Source: Candidatus Fermentibacterota bacterium
GTDB lineage: Bacteria > JAFGKV01
Direction: 5' to 3'
Assembly (NCBI GenBank): GCA_030620115.1
Contig: JAUXFG010000201.1
Coordinates: forward strand, 1-6,110
Length of the DNA: 6,110 bases
The notes below the pieces were generated by a model. It was not told where the DNA came from. It was given only the letters and a program-made list of their open reading frames with translations, and searched no databases. Both the position numbers and the translations under genes were made by a program. Shown here one piece after another: positions 5,409 to 6,110 of this stretch (positions are counted from its first letter, which is position 1; every line of letters starts with the position of its first letter).

Positions 5409-5438
5409 GTAGGTCGGGTTAGCGCAGCGTAACCCGAC
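5409..5438. repeat. GTAG-headed REP palindrome of a second family
   Basis: GTAG (5409-5412) is followed by a 9-bp perfect stem, GTCGGGTTA (5413-5421) and TAACCCGAC (5430-5438), around GCGCAGCG. The GTAG head plus palindrome is the classical layout of REPs mobilised by RAYT transposases, and very similar 'GTCGGGTTA...TAACCCGAC' palindromes are widespread in bacterial spacers. It sits 5 nt past the BIME-like array. No RAYT gene is in the window. Confidence 0.75.
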
Positions 5439-5863
5439 ATCTCCATATCATTCGTTTCCCATGTCATCCCCATCGTCTCCGCCCAAAATCCTACAAGTAC
5501 GTCAAATCACCGTTAGCAATGCCGGACCCCCCTCGTTCCTGATTTGCCAACCTAGGGTTAAAAAATCAACCTGGGTTGAGATTGCAGAGCGCATCGAGAA
5601 CCGACGTCGCTTCATGATCTCTTGCCGCATAAGAAAGTCTGTATCTTTGATTCGACAGGCACGTTTCATGCATAAGGAAGGAGGGAAAGGGAGCAAGACT
5701 TCGGACTGGATATATCCCAGCACGGAGTTGAGAGACGCGCCCTTGGCGCAGGAGAGGGAAGGCGCGAAGGGCATACGGATAGTCGGTCGGAATGTGAGAT
5801 CGGTCTTGTGCCGTGGTTGTCTCGGCCACAGACTCGATACAGACCGGAAGAGAAAGGGGTGCG
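5439..5863. other. 425-nt gene-free spacer, probable leader of the secreted-protein gene
   Basis: A frame open from 5461 encodes a basic, Cys-containing string without a recognisable domain, lacks a Shine-Dalgarno and runs over the start of the real gene at 5864, so I reject it. The spacer contains two AACC/GGTT dyads (5549-5578) and a perfect palindrome GGATATATCC (5708-5717). I found no convincing -35/-10 pair. The long distance from the ATPase and the intervening REP array suggest the downstream gene has its own promoter here. Confidence 0.5.
5549..5578. promoter_or_regulatory. Pair of AACC-GGTT dyads, possible operator
   Basis: AACC-TAG-GGTT (5549-5559) and CAACC-TG-GGTTG (5567-5578) are two near-identical small palindromes with centres about 18-19 nt apart, separated by an A-rich TAAAAAAT stretch. 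Paired dyads like this suit cooperative binding of a dimeric regulator. They are about 290 nt upstream of the next start codon, so the link to that gene is uncertain. Confidence 0.3.
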
Positions 5864-6110
5864 ATGATGTTCAAGAGAGTTATTCAGTGGAAAAACAACC
5901 GACGGATGATGACAGTGTGCGCCGCGGCCGGGCTACTCGGCATGCTGTGTCCAACCATCCTTCTTGCTCAGACGTGGGAAATCGAGGTGCTGGACAACGG
6001 CAAGCAGTTCGGCTACATGGGTAATCGAAGTCTGCGGCTTGACACCCAGGGCCATCCGCATGTGGCGTATGGAGAAGACTGGCTCTACCACGCCTGGTAT
6101 GACGGCGCGG
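5864..6110 (+). CDS. Secreted repeat protein, N-terminus (runs off the window)
   Basis: Eighty-two codons are open to the window edge. The protein starts MMFKRVIQWKNNRRMM with a basic n-region, then a hydrophobic stretch (about residues 17-35, ending PTILLAQ), a clear Sec signal peptide probably cut after Ala35. The mature part reads WEIEVLDNGKQFGYMGNRSL, then RLDTQGHPHVAYGEDWLYHA and WYDGA. This matches the repeat 'W-IE-vD----G---SLaLDs-G-PHiaY----L-yA--dG' seen in tandem in large exported proteins, probably forming propeller-like blades; the repeat assignment is by pattern only. Such proteins often end in a FlgD-like Ig tail, the domain type left as a relic at 1999-2205. AGGGG (5855-5859) is 4 nt from the ATG at 5864 and 7 nt from the adjacent ATG at 5867, so the second Met may be the true start. 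The far end is not visible. Confidence 0.8.
   Translation, partial: MMFKRVIQWKNNRRMMTVCAAAGLLGMLCPTILLAQTWEIEVLDNGKQFGYMGNRSLRLDTQGHPHVAYGEDWLYHAWYDGA

Noticed and set aside
5182-5438. Intrinsic terminator of the ATPase gene
   Set aside because: The hairpins are strong but none is followed by a T-tract. REP elements explain the repeated, paired structure better, though they may still affect transcript ends.
1226-5678. Shared ATGCATAAGG at about 1226-1235 and 5669-5678 as att or direct repeats of an insertion
   Set aside because: The ten-base match is short and partly palindromic (ATGCAT), and no integrase or element boundary is visible between the copies.
5461-6024. 187-codon plus-strand frame as a gene
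   Set aside because: It has no Shine-Dalgarno, no recognisable domain and a biased Arg/Ser composition, and it overlaps the signal-peptide gene starting at 5864 in another frame.

Overview
The window looks like a piece of an uncultivated bacterial genome with fairly GC-rich coding regions and long, repeat-laden spacers. Two hints suggest a lineage that uses FlgD-type immunoglobulin C-terminal tails on secreted proteins, as many FCB-group and candidate-phylum bacteria do. One is a relic of such a tail at 1999-2205. The other is the start of a secreted protein with an 'SLRLDTQGHPHVAYG'-type repeat at the right edge. This taxonomic hint is an inference and is weak. All genes read sensibly with the standard code (TGG for Trp, TGA and TAA as stops).

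Layout: 1-162 is a spacer with a 9-bp tandem pair and three copies of a 31-33 nt repeat. 163-588 (minus) is a small GGQ release-factor-like protein. 589-1458 is an 870-nt spacer with no credible gene, filled with heptamer tandem repeats, three copies of an 'ATTCTTCGG...CTCAGAATGACA' element (two forming a large inverted repeat) and several perfect hairpins. 1459-1998 (plus) is a four-TM DUF1648 membrane protein. Directly after its TGA, in the same frame, lies the C-terminal half of a FlgD-like Ig tail (1999-2205), most likely a gene relic. 2206-2637 is a spacer with more heptamers, a promoter-like site overlapped by a perfect dyad, and a GC hairpin just before a consensus Shine-Dalgarno.

2638-5172 (plus) is the dominant gene, an 844-aa HerA/VirB4-like P-loop ATPase with a coiled-coil C-terminal half. 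Ten nucleotides after its stop begins a REP/BIME-like array (5182-5403) of paired, oppositely oriented hairpins with compensatory stem changes. It is followed by a GTAG-headed palindrome of a different family (5409-5438). 5439-5863 is a spacer with two similar small dyads. 5864 to the window end is the N-terminus of a secreted protein.

The genes do not form an obvious pathway or operon, since each is separated from the next by a repeat-rich spacer. I see no CRISPR array, tRNA, rRNA or transposase, and no convincing multi-gene defence system. The most unusual content is the density and variety of non-coding repeats and the in-frame Ig-tail relic.
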